From Acrocarpospora catenulata (lineage in GTDB: Bacteria; Actinomycetota; Actinomycetes; Streptosporangiales; Streptosporangiaceae), in NCBI RefSeq assembly GCF_018476525.1, contig NZ_JAHCST010000059.1, forward strand, positions 1-56,985: DNA of 56,985 bases, read 5' to 3'. The notes under the pieces are model-generated. The model was not told the origin of the DNA. It saw only the letters and a list, made by a program, of their open reading frames with translations, and ran no database searches. Positions 8,719 through 16,741 of the stretch are shown here, piece after piece (the first letter of the stretch is position 1; each line of letters starts with the position of its first letter). Made by a program: the position numbers and the translations under genes.

Positions 8719-9339
8719 ATGAGCGAGATCTACGTCACGTTGAGCGGGAACGTCACCGACGACCCCCGGCAGTTCACCTTCGGCGACGGTTCCCGGGCGA
8801 CCTCGATGCGGGTCGCGGTCAACCGGCGCTACCTGGACCGCCAGACCCAGACCTGGCAGGACGGTGAGACCACCTACTACACCGTGCGCTGCTACCGGGG
8901 CCTGGCCGACCACGTCGCCCAGTCGGTGCGGCGCGGCCACCCGGTGGTGGTCGCCGGGAAGTTGCGTATCAAGCAGTTCGAGCGGGACGGCGAGCAGCGC
9001 TTCTGGGCGGAGGTCGAGGCCACCTCGGTGGGGCACGACCTGAAGTGGGGGATCACCAGCTTCGAGCGGCCGGTGCGGGGAGCCACGGGCCCGGTTGCGG
9101 CGGCCAGGGATCTGCGGGCGATGGAGGACGCCACCCGGGAGTGGGAGCTGGCGGTGGGCGCGGGTTCGGGCGCGCTCCGGCTGCTGGACGGCGAGGTGGC
9201 CGAGCAGGAGACGGACGCCGACCGCGGGGACGCCGTCGGCGGGACAGGCCAGGCCGCGGGCGAGGGCGAGGGCCAGGGTCAAGGCCAAGGCGAGGAGGAC
9301 GCTCCGTGGCCCGGCGGGGCCCTGCCGTTGGCCGCCTGA
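8719..9339 (+). CDS. Single-stranded DNA-binding protein paralogue
   Basis: A 206-aa protein with an N-terminal OB fold (~residues 1-115: YVTLSGNVTDDPRQF, ATSMRVAVNRRY, VVVAGKLRIKQFERDGE) typical of the SSB family. The rest is low-complexity: acidic, then a Gly/Gln/Glu repeat (EGEGQGQGQGEE). It ends APWPGGALPLAA and lacks the acidic DDDIPF tip through which housekeeping SSB recruits partners, so it is more likely the second actinobacterial SSB than the replication SSB. ATG 8719 has GGAGG six bases upstream. Confidence 0.85.
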   Translation: MSEIYVTLSGNVTDDPRQFTFGDGSRATSMRVAVNRRYLDRQTQTWQDGETTYYTVRCYRGLADHVAQSVRRGHPVVVAGKLRIKQFERDGEQRFWAEVEATSVGHDLKWGITSFERPVRGATGPVAAARDLRAMEDATREWELAVGAGSGALRLLDGEVAEQETDADRGDAVGGTGQAAGEGEGQGQGQGEEDAPWPGGALPLAA

Positions 9340-9771
9340 CGCGGTGACGCCGCCGGTGCGCGGGTGTTCGAGGGGAGGGGGCATCGGCCGTGCGCGGGCC
9401 GGTGCCCTCCCGGGGGATTCGAGACGTGCCGCGAACCAGTGGCGTGAATGAGCTCAACACCAGTGGTTCGGAGCACTGTGGCTCGAACGCGGGCGGGTCC
9501 GGAGATCGGCCGATGGCGACGATCCGCGTCGCTGCAAGAGCACCAGATCAGGTCCAGGTAACGCCCCGCACCATGGCTGCTCCTTTCCCACACGGCCCGC
9601 CCGCGAAGGAGCGGTTCCCCACCAAAAACCGGCGGTCTGTGGCGAATCACCACAGAGCCGCCCCGAGGCCATCAGAACCGATGGCCACCTTGCCCAAGGT
9701 AGCGGTTCCCGTCGCACGTCGCACACTCCGCAACTATTGTGTTACACATCGTGAGACGCTGGAGTCAGCGG
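9340..9771. other. Non-coding gap with hairpins before the diguanylate cyclase gene
   Basis: No gene is supported. An imperfect hairpin at 9371-9410 (GAGGGGGCATCGGCC pairing with GGGCCGGTGCCCTC) could terminate the SSB transcript. A second small hairpin near 9630-9660 has TCTGTGG/CCACAGA arms. I compared the region by eye with GEMM c-di-GMP and ydaO c-di-AMP riboswitches, because a diguanylate cyclase follows, and saw neither core. Function of the remaining ~300 bp is unknown. Confidence 0.4.
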
Positions 9772-11085
9772 ATGGATGCGTTGGGGGACGGGATGGCGGC
9801 GCCCAGTCAGATCTCGGCCAAGCCACTCGGCGGGCTGCCCGGGCGGGGCGGCCGGTGGCCGCTGCTCGCGCAGCGGCGTCCGCTGGTGCTGTACCTGTGC
9901 GCGATCGTGGCGCTGGACCTGGCCGCGATCGGCTACTTCGCGGCGACCACCCGGTTCGCGCTGGACGACCTGGCCACCTTCGTGGCCCTGACCTGCTGCG
10001 GGGCGGTCTGCATCGAGGCCACCCGGCGGCTCGGCATGCCCGCGGGCGTCTCCCGCGACCTGCTCTCCGCCTGGTGGCTGCCGGCCGCGCTGCTGCTGCC
10101 GCCGGTCTACGCGCTGCTCGCCCCCGTGCCGTTGCAGATCCTGCTGCAACTGCGGGTCCGGGCCACGGTGGCCTACCGGAGGGTGTTCAGCGCGGCGGCC
10201 ATCGGGCTGGCGGCCGGGAGCGCCTCGGTGCTGTTCCACCTGCGGGTGGCCGGCCCGGGGGAGCTGGCGCGGGGCGCGGCGTTGCCGATCCTGACGGCGG
10301 TGGCCTGCGCGGCGCTGTTCACCGTGCTGAACACCGGGCTGATCGCGGTGGCGGCGCACACCGCCGACCCCGATACCCGCTGGCGGGACGTGCTCTGGGA
10401 TCGGGAGAGCCTGCTGCTGGACGCGGTGGAGCTCTGCCTGGGGGTCTCGGTGGCCATCCTGTGCGGGATCAACGTGGCCCTGCTGCTGCTGGCGCTGCCG
10501 CCCGTGGTGCTGCTCCAGCGCAGCCTGCTGCACGCCCAGCTCCAGGCGGCGGCCCGCACCGACCCGAAGACCGGCCTGCTCAACGCCGCCGCCTGGCAGC
10601 GCGAGGCGGACACCGAGATCGTCAGGGCCCGGCGCACCGGCGAGATGCTGGCCCTGCTCATCGTGGACATCGACCACTTCAAGCGGGTCAACGACACCTA
10701 CGGCCACCTGGTGGGCGACCAGGTGCTGATCGGGGTGGCCGCCACCCTCCGCAGCCAGCTGCGCGACTACGACGTGGTCGGCAGGTTCGGCGGCGAGGAG
10801 TTCGTGGTGCTGCTGCCCAGGGCCGACGTGGCCGAGGCCCGCCGGGTGGCGGAGCGGCTCAGGAGCCGGGTCGGGCGGATGGCGGTGCCCGCCGAGGACG
10901 CCATGATCACGGTGACCATCTCGGCCGGAGTGGCGATCATGAACATGCACGGGGAGGACCTGATCGAGCTGCTGGCCGCCGCCGACCTGGCGCTCTACCG
11001 GGCCAAGGAGCTCGGGCGGGACCGGATCTGCCTACCGGCCACCCGAAATCCACCGGCGGACGGGAAGCCCGGCGCGGGCCACTAA
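9772..11085 (+). CDS. Diguanylate cyclase, membrane-bound GGDEF protein
   Basis: A 437-aa protein. Residues ~30-250 contain several hydrophobic spans (LYLCAIVALDLAAIGYFAA and others), an uncharacterised membrane sensor module. The C-terminal ~170 residues are a GGDEF domain: RTDPKTGLLNAAAW, DIDHFKRVNDTYGH and the active-site FGGEEF at ~340. RDYD stands five residues before GGEEF, matching the RxxD inhibitory I-site, so product feedback is expected. There is no EAL domain. It should make c-di-GMP, which in actinomycetes controls development. I prefer ATG 9772 (GGAG seven bases upstream) to GTG 9739, which has no ribosome site; ATG 9793 is also possible. Confidence 0.88.
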   Translation: MDALGDGMAAPSQISAKPLGGLPGRGGRWPLLAQRRPLVLYLCAIVALDLAAIGYFAATTRFALDDLATFVALTCCGAVCIEATRRLGMPAGVSRDLLSAWWLPAALLLPPVYALLAPVPLQILLQLRVRATVAYRRVFSAAAIGLAAGSASVLFHLRVAGPGELARGAALPILTAVACAALFTVLNTGLIAVAAHTADPDTRWRDVLWDRESLLLDAVELCLGVSVAILCGINVALLLLALPPVVLLQRSLLHAQLQAAARTDPKTGLLNAAAWQREADTEIVRARRTGEMLALLIVDIDHFKRVNDTYGHLVGDQVLIGVAATLRSQLRDYDVVGRFGGEEFVVLLPRADVAEARRVAERLRSRVGRMAVPAEDAMITVTISAGVAIMNMHGEDLIELLAAADLALYRAKELGRDRICLPATRNPPADGKPGAGH

Positions 11086-11088
11086 GCT
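11083..11088 (+). promoter_or_regulatory. -10-like box TAAGCT of a leaderless ettA transcript
   Basis: TAAGCT overlaps the stop codon of the diguanylate cyclase gene and lies 7 nt before ATG 11096. No ribosome binding site precedes the ATG. This spacing fits a transcript starting at the ATG. Confidence 0.5.
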
Positions 11089-11095
11089 TTGTGCC

Positions 11096-12760
11096 ATGGC
11101 CGAGTACATCTACACGATGCGACGTGTGCGTAAGGCAGTCGGGGACAAGGTCATCCTTGACGACGTCACGCTCTCCTTCCTCCCCGGTGCGAAGATCGGC
11201 GTGCTCGGTCCCAACGGCACGGGCAAGTCGACGCTGCTCAAGATGATGGCGGGCATCGAGCCCACCTCCAACGGCGAGGCCCAGCTGATGCCCGGCTTCA
11301 CGGTCGGCATGCTCATGCAGGAGCCGCCGCTGAACGAGGAGAAGACCGTCCTCGGGAACGTGGAGGAGGGTGTCGCGGAGACCAAGGCGCTGCTCGATCG
11401 GTACAACGAGATCGTCGAGCTGATGGCCACCGACTACTCCGACGACCTGCTCAACGAGATGGGCAAGCTGCAGGACGAGATCGACCACCGCAACGCCTGG
11501 GAGCTGGACAGCCAGCTGGAGCAGGCGATGGACGCGCTGCGCTGCCCCCCCGCCGACTCCCCGGTGACCACCCTGTCCGGTGGCGAGCGCCGCCGGGTCG
11601 CGCTCTGCAAGCTGCTGCTGGAGCAGCCCGACCTGCTCCTGCTGGACGAGCCCACCAACCATCTGGACGCGGAGAGCGTGCAGTGGCTGGAGTCGCACCT
11701 GGAGAAGTATCCGGGAACCGTGCTGGCCGTCACCCACGACCGCTACTTCCTGGACAACGTGGCCGGCTGGATCCTGGAGCTCGACCGCGGGCGGTGCTTC
11801 CCGTACGAGGGGAACTACTCCACCTACCTGGAGGCCAAGGCGACCCGGCTGCGGGTCGAGGGGCAGAAGGACGCCAAGCGCAAGAAGCGCCTGGAGGAGG
11901 AGCTCCAGTGGGTGCGCTCCAACGCCCGGGCGCGCCAGACCAAGAGCCGGGCCCGTCTGCAGCGGTACGAGGAGATGGCCGCCGAGGCCGACAAGTTCCG
12001 CAAGCTCGACTTCGACGAGATCCAGATCCCGCCGGGCCCCCGCCTGGGCACCACCGTGATCCGGGCCGAGAACCTCACCAAGGGCTTCGAGGACCGGCTG
12101 TTGATGGACGATCTCAGTTTCGACCTGCCGCGTAACGGCATCGTCGGCGTGATCGGCCCCAACGGTGTGGGCAAGACCACCCTGTTCCGGATGATCACCG
12201 GTGGTGAGACCCCCGACAAGGGTGGCATCACCATCGGCGAGACCGTGAAGATCTCCTACGCGGACCAGAGCCGGGGCGGCATCGAGGCCACCAAGAACGT
12301 CTGGGAGGTGGTCTCCGACGGGCTCGACTTCATCAAGGTCGGGAACGTGGAGATGCCGTCCAGGGCGTACATCGCGGCCTTCGGGTTCAAGGGGCCCGAC
12401 CAGCAGAAGAAGGCCGGGGTGCTGTCCGGCGGCGAGCGGAACCGGCTGAACCTGGCGCTCACCCTCAAGCAGGGCGGAAACGTGCTCCTGCTGGACGAGC
12501 CGACCAACGACCTGGACACCGAGACGCTCTCCTCGCTGGAGAACGCGCTGCTCGACTTCCCCGGCTGCGCGGTCATCACCTCGCACGACCGGTGGTTCCT
12601 GGACCGGATCGCCACCCACATCCTCGCCTGGGAGGAAGGGTCGAACTGGTTCTGGTTCGAGGGCAACTTCGCCGACTACGAGAAGAACAAGATCGAGCGG
12701 CTGGGCGCCGACGCGGCCAGGCCGCACCGGGTCACCTACCGCAAGCTGACCCGCGAGTAG
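11096..12760 (+). CDS. ettA: Energy-dependent translational throttle protein EttA (ABC-F)
   Basis: A 554-aa soluble ABC-F ATPase with two nucleotide-binding domains and no membrane segment. Domain 1 has Walker A GPNGTGKST (~37), signature LSGGERRR (~160) and Walker B LLLLDEPTNHLD (~182). The linker (~240-310) is rich in Lys/Arg/Glu (KRKKRLEEELQWVR, ARQTKSRARLQRYEE), as in the P-site tRNA interaction motif. Domain 2 has GPNGVGKTT (~354), LSGGERNR (~442) and LLLDEPTNDLD. EttA binds the ribosomal E site and gates the first elongation step according to ATP/ADP. It is followed after 1 bp by a thioesterase gene. Confidence 0.95.
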   Translation: MAEYIYTMRRVRKAVGDKVILDDVTLSFLPGAKIGVLGPNGTGKSTLLKMMAGIEPTSNGEAQLMPGFTVGMLMQEPPLNEEKTVLGNVEEGVAETKALLDRYNEIVELMATDYSDDLLNEMGKLQDEIDHRNAWELDSQLEQAMDALRCPPADSPVTTLSGGERRRVALCKLLLEQPDLLLLDEPTNHLDAESVQWLESHLEKYPGTVLAVTHDRYFLDNVAGWILELDRGRCFPYEGNYSTYLEAKATRLRVEGQKDAKRKKRLEEELQWVRSNARARQTKSRARLQRYEEMAAEADKFRKLDFDEIQIPPGPRLGTTVIRAENLTKGFEDRLLMDDLSFDLPRNGIVGVIGPNGVGKTTLFRMITGGETPDKGGITIGETVKISYADQSRGGIEATKNVWEVVSDGLDFIKVGNVEMPSRAYIAAFGFKGPDQQKKAGVLSGGERNRLNLALTLKQGGNVLLLDEPTNDLDTETLSSLENALLDFPGCAVITSHDRWFLDRIATHILAWEEGSNWFWFEGNFADYEKNKIERLGADAARPHRVTYRKLTRE

Positions 12761-12761
12761 C

Positions 12762-13166
12762 GTGCCGGAACGCCATGTGTTCCCGCGGCAGATCCGGTTC
12801 GCCGACATCGATCAGCTCGGGCACGTCAACAACGTCCGCTTCTTCGATTATTTGGAAGACGCGCGGCTGGCCATGTTCTACCTGGACCCGATCCGGGCGG
12901 GCGGCCAGCCGCACCGCGGCCTCGTGGTGGCCCGTCACGAGATCGACTACCGCCACCCGCTGACCTTCCGCCCCGACCCCGTACGGGTCGAGACCTGGGT
13001 CACTTCGGCCAGCCCCGTGCGCTTCACCCTGGCCTACGAGATCCGCGACGACGACACCGTCTACGTCGAGGCCCGCTCGGTCATGGTCGCCTACGACACC
13101 GCGAACAGCCGCCCCCGCCGCCTCACCTCATCCGAACAGACCCACCTCGCCCGCTACACCCTCTAG
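12762..13166 (+). CDS. Acyl-CoA thioesterase, 4-hydroxybenzoyl-CoA thioesterase / FadM family
   Basis: A 134-aa single-hotdog-fold protein. The N-terminal FADIDQLGHVNNVRFFDYLE is the family signature; its Asp (in DIDQLGH) is the usual catalytic residue and HVNN starts the long hotdog helix. It probably hydrolyses acyl- or aryl-CoA thioesters, substrate unknown. GTG 12762 follows the ettA stop by one base with no separate ribosome site, so it is read with ettA. The pairing with EttA recurs in actinobacteria as far as I recall. Confidence 0.87.
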   Translation: MPERHVFPRQIRFADIDQLGHVNNVRFFDYLEDARLAMFYLDPIRAGGQPHRGLVVARHEIDYRHPLTFRPDPVRVETWVTSASPVRFTLAYEIRDDDTVYVEARSVMVAYDTANSRPRRLTSSEQTHLARYTL

Positions 13167-13176
13167 CGTGGCGGTC

Positions 13177-14010
13177 CTACGTCTCGTCGGGGTAGAGGCG
13201 GTCGAAGGCCTTGCCGGCGATGATCCACGCGGCTGTGCTGGTCAGCCACGGGTCGATGCCGGTCAGGGAGTTGGCGAACGCGGCCACATCCTGCATCGAC
13301 AGGACGAGGTTGGCGGTGGCCGCCCAGCCCATGGCGGCGATGGTCGCGCAGAAGATCCATCGCCGTTGACTCCGGGAGAGGGTGTGAACGTCTCCCGGTG
13401 GCACGACCGGCGCGACGAGGCGGTGGGAAAAGTTCTCCCGCAGTTCCAGAGGCGGCCAGACAGGGCGGCCGTCCCGCTGGTGCGGGAAGACGAAAGGCGT
13501 CTTCGGCACGGACATCTGGACGAGGAGACGCGAGAACGTGTTCCGGATGTCGGACAGCCAGTCGTGATCGGAGACAGACAGTCGGTCCAACCCTAAGAGA
13601 ACGACGACGACGCCCGGTCTGGGGATCCATAGGATCCTGCTGTCCAGGTTCGAAATGAAGGCACTGTCGAGTGCGATGGCCGCGGGGCTGCGGGCATAGG
13701 AGATGAAGAAATGGGGGCCAGAGGGGCGGTCTGGCGCAGCGACGACTGTCGAACCAGGAGGCTGAGGGGGAGGCATGAGGGGGCCCGTCATGGCCTCCGG
13801 AGGGCCGGGCCAGGCCGTGACGGTTGGCTGGAGCTGTCCGAACAACTCGCTCGCCAACCGGCTTTTCCCTGATGAGGTCGCGCCGAATAGGCCGATCCGA
13901 AGCGGCCCTTGCCCAGCAGCATCCGAGATGCTTCCGGTTGGCGGCAGAGGAGGATCACCGGCCCCCATCATGTCCAGCGGTAAGGGGGCTTCGTCGAGCA
14001 CCACTGTCAT
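13177..14010 (-). CDS. Unrecognised P-loop membrane protein
   Basis: A 277-aa protein I cannot assign to a family. After a Pro-rich N terminus, LRIGLFGATSSGKSRLASEL (~37-56) is a Walker A loop (GATSSGKS, 43-50). A second Pro-rich linker (~66-96) leads to HFFISYARSP (~100-109), then RPGVVVVLLGLD (~131-142), a hydrophobic strand ending in Asp that could be Walker B or a GTPase-type core strand. One transmembrane segment lies at ~217-240 (WIFCATIAAMGWAATANLVL) and a short domain follows. FISYAR resembles the start of TIR domains, but no other TIR feature follows. Base composition looks less GC-biased than its neighbours, and it interrupts an ettA-thioesterase-glbO block, suggesting acquisition. 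TAGCGT six bases before the ATG fits a leaderless transcript. Confidence 0.65.
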   Translation of the reverse strand: MTVVLDEAPLPLDMMGAGDPPLPPTGSISDAAGQGPLRIGLFGATSSGKSRLASELFGQLQPTVTAWPGPPEAMTGPLMPPPQPPGSTVVAAPDRPSGPHFFISYARSPAAIALDSAFISNLDSRILWIPRPGVVVVLLGLDRLSVSDHDWLSDIRNTFSRLLVQMSVPKTPFVFPHQRDGRPVWPPLELRENFSHRLVAPVVPPGDVHTLSRSQRRWIFCATIAAMGWAATANLVLSMQDVAAFANSLTGIDPWLTSTAAWIIAGKAFDRLYPDET

Positions 14011-14119
14011 GAATCGACGCTACCCTCTCGCCGCGTGCGTCGGAGGTGACTGTCAGCCGGCCGGCATCGCCACGTCGACGCGGAAGCCGTCCACGGCCCC
14101 GGCCCGCATCGCCCTCGCC

Positions 14120-14497
14120 TTAAGCGTTCATCAGGCTGTGCGCCGCGTACTCCAGGTAGCGCCAGAGCTTCTGCTCGTGGTCGGTGGGGAGTTCCAGGGA
14201 GTCCACCGCGTCGCGCATGTGCCGCAGCCAGGCGTCCCGCTCCGCCGTGCCGATGACGAACGGCGCGTGCCGCATGCGCAGCCGGGGGTGGCCGCGCTGC
14301 TGGCTGTAGGTGCCGGGGCCGCCCCAGTACTGGATGAGGAACAGCCGCAGCCGCTCCTCGGCACCGGTGAGGTCCTCCTCGGGATAGAGCGGGCGGAGCA
14401 GCGTGTCCTCGGCCACACCCTCGTAGAAGCGGTGGACGAGTCGCTTGAACGCCTCCTCGCCCCCGATGAGGTCGTAGAAACTCTCCTCGCTGGTCAC
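14120..14497 (-). CDS. glbO: Group II truncated haemoglobin (trHbO)
   Basis: A 125-aa globin of the truncated 2-on-2 type. It shows [22 protein letters not shown] (AB region with Tyr B10), [30 protein letters not shown] (proximal His F8 region) and AWLRHM, with the Trp G8 typical of groups II and III. GlbO proteins bind O2/NO at haem and are tied to respiration under low oxygen or NO detoxification. GTG 14497 has TAGGCT exactly six bases upstream and no ribosome site, so the mRNA is probably leaderless. Confidence 0.93.
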   Translation of the reverse strand: MTSEESFYDLIGGEEAFKRLVHRFYEGVAEDTLLRPLYPEEDLTGAEERLRLFLIQYWGGPGTYSQQRGHPRLRMRHAPFVIGTAERDAWLRHMRDAVDSLELPTDHEQKLWRYLEYAAHSLMNA

Positions 14498-14634
14498 GTT
14501 TTCAGCCTAGGACAGCTACTCACCAGTAAAGGCGCGGGACCCGGGGGAGAATTCTCACCCCGGAAGTCATCTGGGCGGGATGAGAATCACTCCCCGGCTG
14601 GACAGCCGACCCGGATGGCCGGCCAGGACAGGGA

Positions 14635-15663
14635 TCAGGCGACGGTCAAGGTCGCGTAGCTGAGGTCGTTGTCGTCGAAGGCGCGCTTGACGCGGCGGCG
14701 GACTTCCCTGGACACGGCGAGGCGTTCGCCGGGCACGGTCTTCACGGTGATCCGGAAGATGATCGCCGTCTCGGAGATCTGCTCCATGCCGAAGACCTTC
14801 GGTTCCTCGACGATGACCTTGTCCCGGTACTCCTCGTCCTCCCAGAGCTCCGCGGTGATCTTCTTGAGCAGGTCCTGCACCCGGACCGCGTCCGCGCTGT
14901 AGGCCACGGGCACGTCCACGACCGCGCGTGACCAGCCCTGGGACTCGTTCCCCACCCGGGTGATGGTGCCGTTGCGGACGTACCACACCTTGCCGTCCGC
15001 GTCGCGGAGGCGGGTGATGCGGAGCGTGACCGCCTCCACGGTGCCCACCGCGACGCCCGTGTCGATCACGTCGCCGACCCCGTACTGGTCCTCCATCAGC
15101 ATGAACATGCCCGCGATGAAGTCCTTGACCAGTTCCTGCGCGCCGAAGCCGACGGCCACGCCGAGGATGCCGACGCTGGTCAGCAGCGGGGCGATCGGAA
15201 TGCCGAAATTGGTGGCGATGGTCAGGAACGCGGTGCCCAGGATGACCACCGAGGCGATGCTGCGCAGGACCGAGCCGAGGGTCTCCCCGCGCTGGCGGCG
15301 CCGCTCGGCCAGGATGGCCGCGGTCGCGTCCTCGGTGGGGGTGACCCGGCGCAGCCGCTCCGGCAGCACGCCCTCCCCGGCCCGCATGGCCAGGCGGGTG
15401 ATCAGCCGGTGTGCGATCTTCCGCAGGATCAGGGCGGCCGCCAGGATGAGCAGCGCGACGAGCACCACGTCCGCGACTCCGGCGACCAGCGGAATCCAGT
15501 CGGGATAGCTGGCCCGTTCCGGCAGTGTCGCGTTGAGCAGCGGGCAGATCAGCCCATCCCCTTCGGTGCACGCCCTGACCAGGTGTTCTCCCGCCTTGTT
15601 CAGTTGATCCTCGAACGAGGACGGGCTGGGAGTCGGGCTCGGGCTCGGGGTGAGCAGGAACAC
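14635..15663 (-). CDS. MscS-family mechanosensitive channel
   Basis: A 342-aa small-conductance mechanosensitive channel. A short Pro/Ser N terminus precedes a span at ~56-80 (VADVVLVALLILAAALIL). A second hydrophobic region (~130-165) leads into the pore helix: LTSVGILGVAVGFGAQELVKDFIAGMFML is the Gly/Ala-rich TM3 of MscS. The beta domain (DQYGVGDVIDTG, GTVEAVTLRITRLRD) and the cytoplasmic cage follow. It would release solutes during hypo-osmotic shock. GTG 15663 has a GGGGGATC stretch upstream. A TATACC box ~36 bases before the start is a possible -10. Confidence 0.92.
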   Translation of the reverse strand: MFLLTPSPSPTPSPSSFEDQLNKAGEHLVRACTEGDGLICPLLNATLPERASYPDWIPLVAGVADVVLVALLILAAALILRKIAHRLITRLAMRAGEGVLPERLRRVTPTEDATAAILAERRRQRGETLGSVLRSIASVVILGTAFLTIATNFGIPIAPLLTSVGILGVAVGFGAQELVKDFIAGMFMLMEDQYGVGDVIDTGVAVGTVEAVTLRITRLRDADGKVWYVRNGTITRVGNESQGWSRAVVDVPVAYSADAVRVQDLLKKITAELWEDEEYRDKVIVEEPKVFGMEQISETAIIFRITVKTVPGERLAVSREVRRRVKRAFDDNDLSYATLTVA

Positions 15664-16154
15664 GAGGTGGATCCCCCTCGGATCGGTTCATTCGGTATAG
15701 GACAGGTCAACGCAGGTCAACCTAACCCATATTGCCGAGCGAACCGGCCGCCGTCACATTCCGCCGGGGAGACGTGAACGCCTGACCTCGGGCCGCGGAG
15801 GGCGAGGCCGGACGTTCCCGTGACAGCGAGCAGGACCGCGACATGCACCCGGAAGCATATCGCGGCCGTTCTCCGAGAGGGGGATCCCCCCGATCGGCCA
15901 CCCGGCCCCGCCGGGAAGGCGGCGGGACCACATGGCGCCGGCCGGGTACGGTCCCGCGCCGGAGCCGTACCCGAGAATCTGTTGAGCCGTTTTACCGCTG
16001 GTTACCACTGGTTCTCGTGGGTGCGGAGCCGATGGGACGTCACAACGTTCCCCTGGGGGAACGTTCCGCACCGGACGTCCCACCGGCTCCGTGGAGCCGC
16101 GATGGTCGCGATGTGCCTAGGTGACTGCGCTTCACCCGGTCCATCGCCGATGTA
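15664..16154. other. 490-bp non-coding gap with several strong inverted repeats
   Basis: No gene is supported. Hairpins are GGGTACGG/CCGTACCC (15944-15951 with 15965-15972), a CCCGGC/CCGGG hairpin near 15900, the large nested structure at 16024-16091 and GGCTCC/GGAGCC (16085-16098). No known RNA family was recognised. Confidence 0.5.
16024..16091. repeat. 68-bp nested inverted repeat (cruciform or structured RNA)
   Basis: The outer arms, 16024-16041 and 16074-16091, are 18 bp and complementary except for one A/C mismatch. Inside is a second perfect inverted repeat, AACGTTCCCC (16044-16053) with GGGGAACGTT (16056-16065). It lies 64 bp after the end of the 86-aa minus-strand gene, so it could end that transcript, but no T-tract follows. 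Confidence 0.7.
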
Positions 16155-16415
16155 TCACTCGCCCACCGCGGCGAGTACGCGCGCGACCTTGGTCGCCGCA
16201 CCGGCCGGGTCGTCCGCCCGGTGCATGCGCTCCCCCCAGGACCACCAGTAGTCCGCCGCCTTACAGACGACGTTCTCGGTGAGACTGGTCGCGTTCGGGT
16301 TGATCACGCGAACGAAGGCACGGCCGGTCTGGCTGTGCACCACCCTCGCGTGTAGTCCCCGAGTGCCGAGCTCTGAAGCAAGACGCTCCAGATGCCCGAA
16401 ATCGTCCTCCCCCAC
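16155..16415 (-). CDS. Small conserved hypothetical protein divergent from the NsdA-like regulator
   Basis: An 86-aa protein with no named domain. Its core is GLHARVVHSQTGRAFVRVIN followed by NENVVC-like and WWSWGERMHRADDPAGAA stretches. I recall similar small actinomycete proteins (a beta-strand core ending in WWxW with a charged tail) beside XRE-type regulators, often as several paralogues per genome. The start is GTG 16415 with a very good GAAGGAGG seven bases upstream, so it is well translated. It is divergent from the regulator gene and may be co-regulated with it. Function is unknown. Confidence 0.75.
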   Translation of the reverse strand: MGEDDFGHLERLASELGTRGLHARVVHSQTGRAFVRVINPNATSLTENVVCKAADYWWSWGERMHRADDPAGAATKVARVLAAVGE

Positions 16416-16741
16416 CGTTCGTCCTCCTTCTTCGGGGCTTTTTCGGTGTTTTGCGGCTCAGCGTTTCGGTGCCGGTTGGCCCAAGATGACTTACTACGCC
16501 GCACGGGTCAACGAAGGGGAATGGCAGCACTGGATAGGGTTAACACCAAGTGGGTTGAAAGAAACAGCCCAGCGGTGGACGATCCTTAATCAGCACGTTC
16601 GACCGTGAGACCTGGCCAGGAAAACCTGGTCCATCATTTGTCTGGGCGCAGTGCGACCTTGGGGTTACGCTGAGTCAAGAGATGTGGACCGGTCGGGACA
16701 TGTGGGCGGCACGTACGGCCGGCCACGAGAGAGGGGCCGGT
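16416..16741. other. Divergent promoter region with a possible 40-aa ORF
   Basis: This separates the 86-aa gene from the NsdA-like regulator and is clearly more AT-rich than the surroundings, as expected for promoters. It contains one candidate micro-ORF, listed separately, and a small CCAGG-AAAA-CCTGG hairpin near 16616-16629. Confidence 0.5.
16486..16608 (+). CDS. Possible 40-aa small protein
   Basis: An ATG-started ORF of 40 residues, beginning MTYYAARVNEGEWQHW and ending TILNQHVRP. Its composition (four aromatic residues early, two Trp, balanced charges) looks protein-like rather than a GC-rich shadow. It has neither a clear ribosome site nor a TANNNT box, which lowers confidence. The same frame is open upstream, so it could also be the 3' remnant of a longer gene. 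No function is known. Confidence 0.3.
   Translation: MTYYAARVNEGEWQHWIGLTPSGLKETAQRWTILNQHVRP

Noticed and set aside
9340-9771. GEMM (c-di-GMP) or ydaO riboswitch before the diguanylate cyclase gene
   Set aside because: Neither conserved core is present; only ordinary hairpins.
9739-9771. GTG 9739 as start of the diguanylate cyclase
   Set aside because: No ribosome site or -10 box at leaderless spacing; ATG 9772 has GGAG at good distance.
13470-13720. TIR domain in the P-loop protein
   Set aside because: Only FISYAR is TIR-like; the following catalytic Glu strand and other TIR features are missing.
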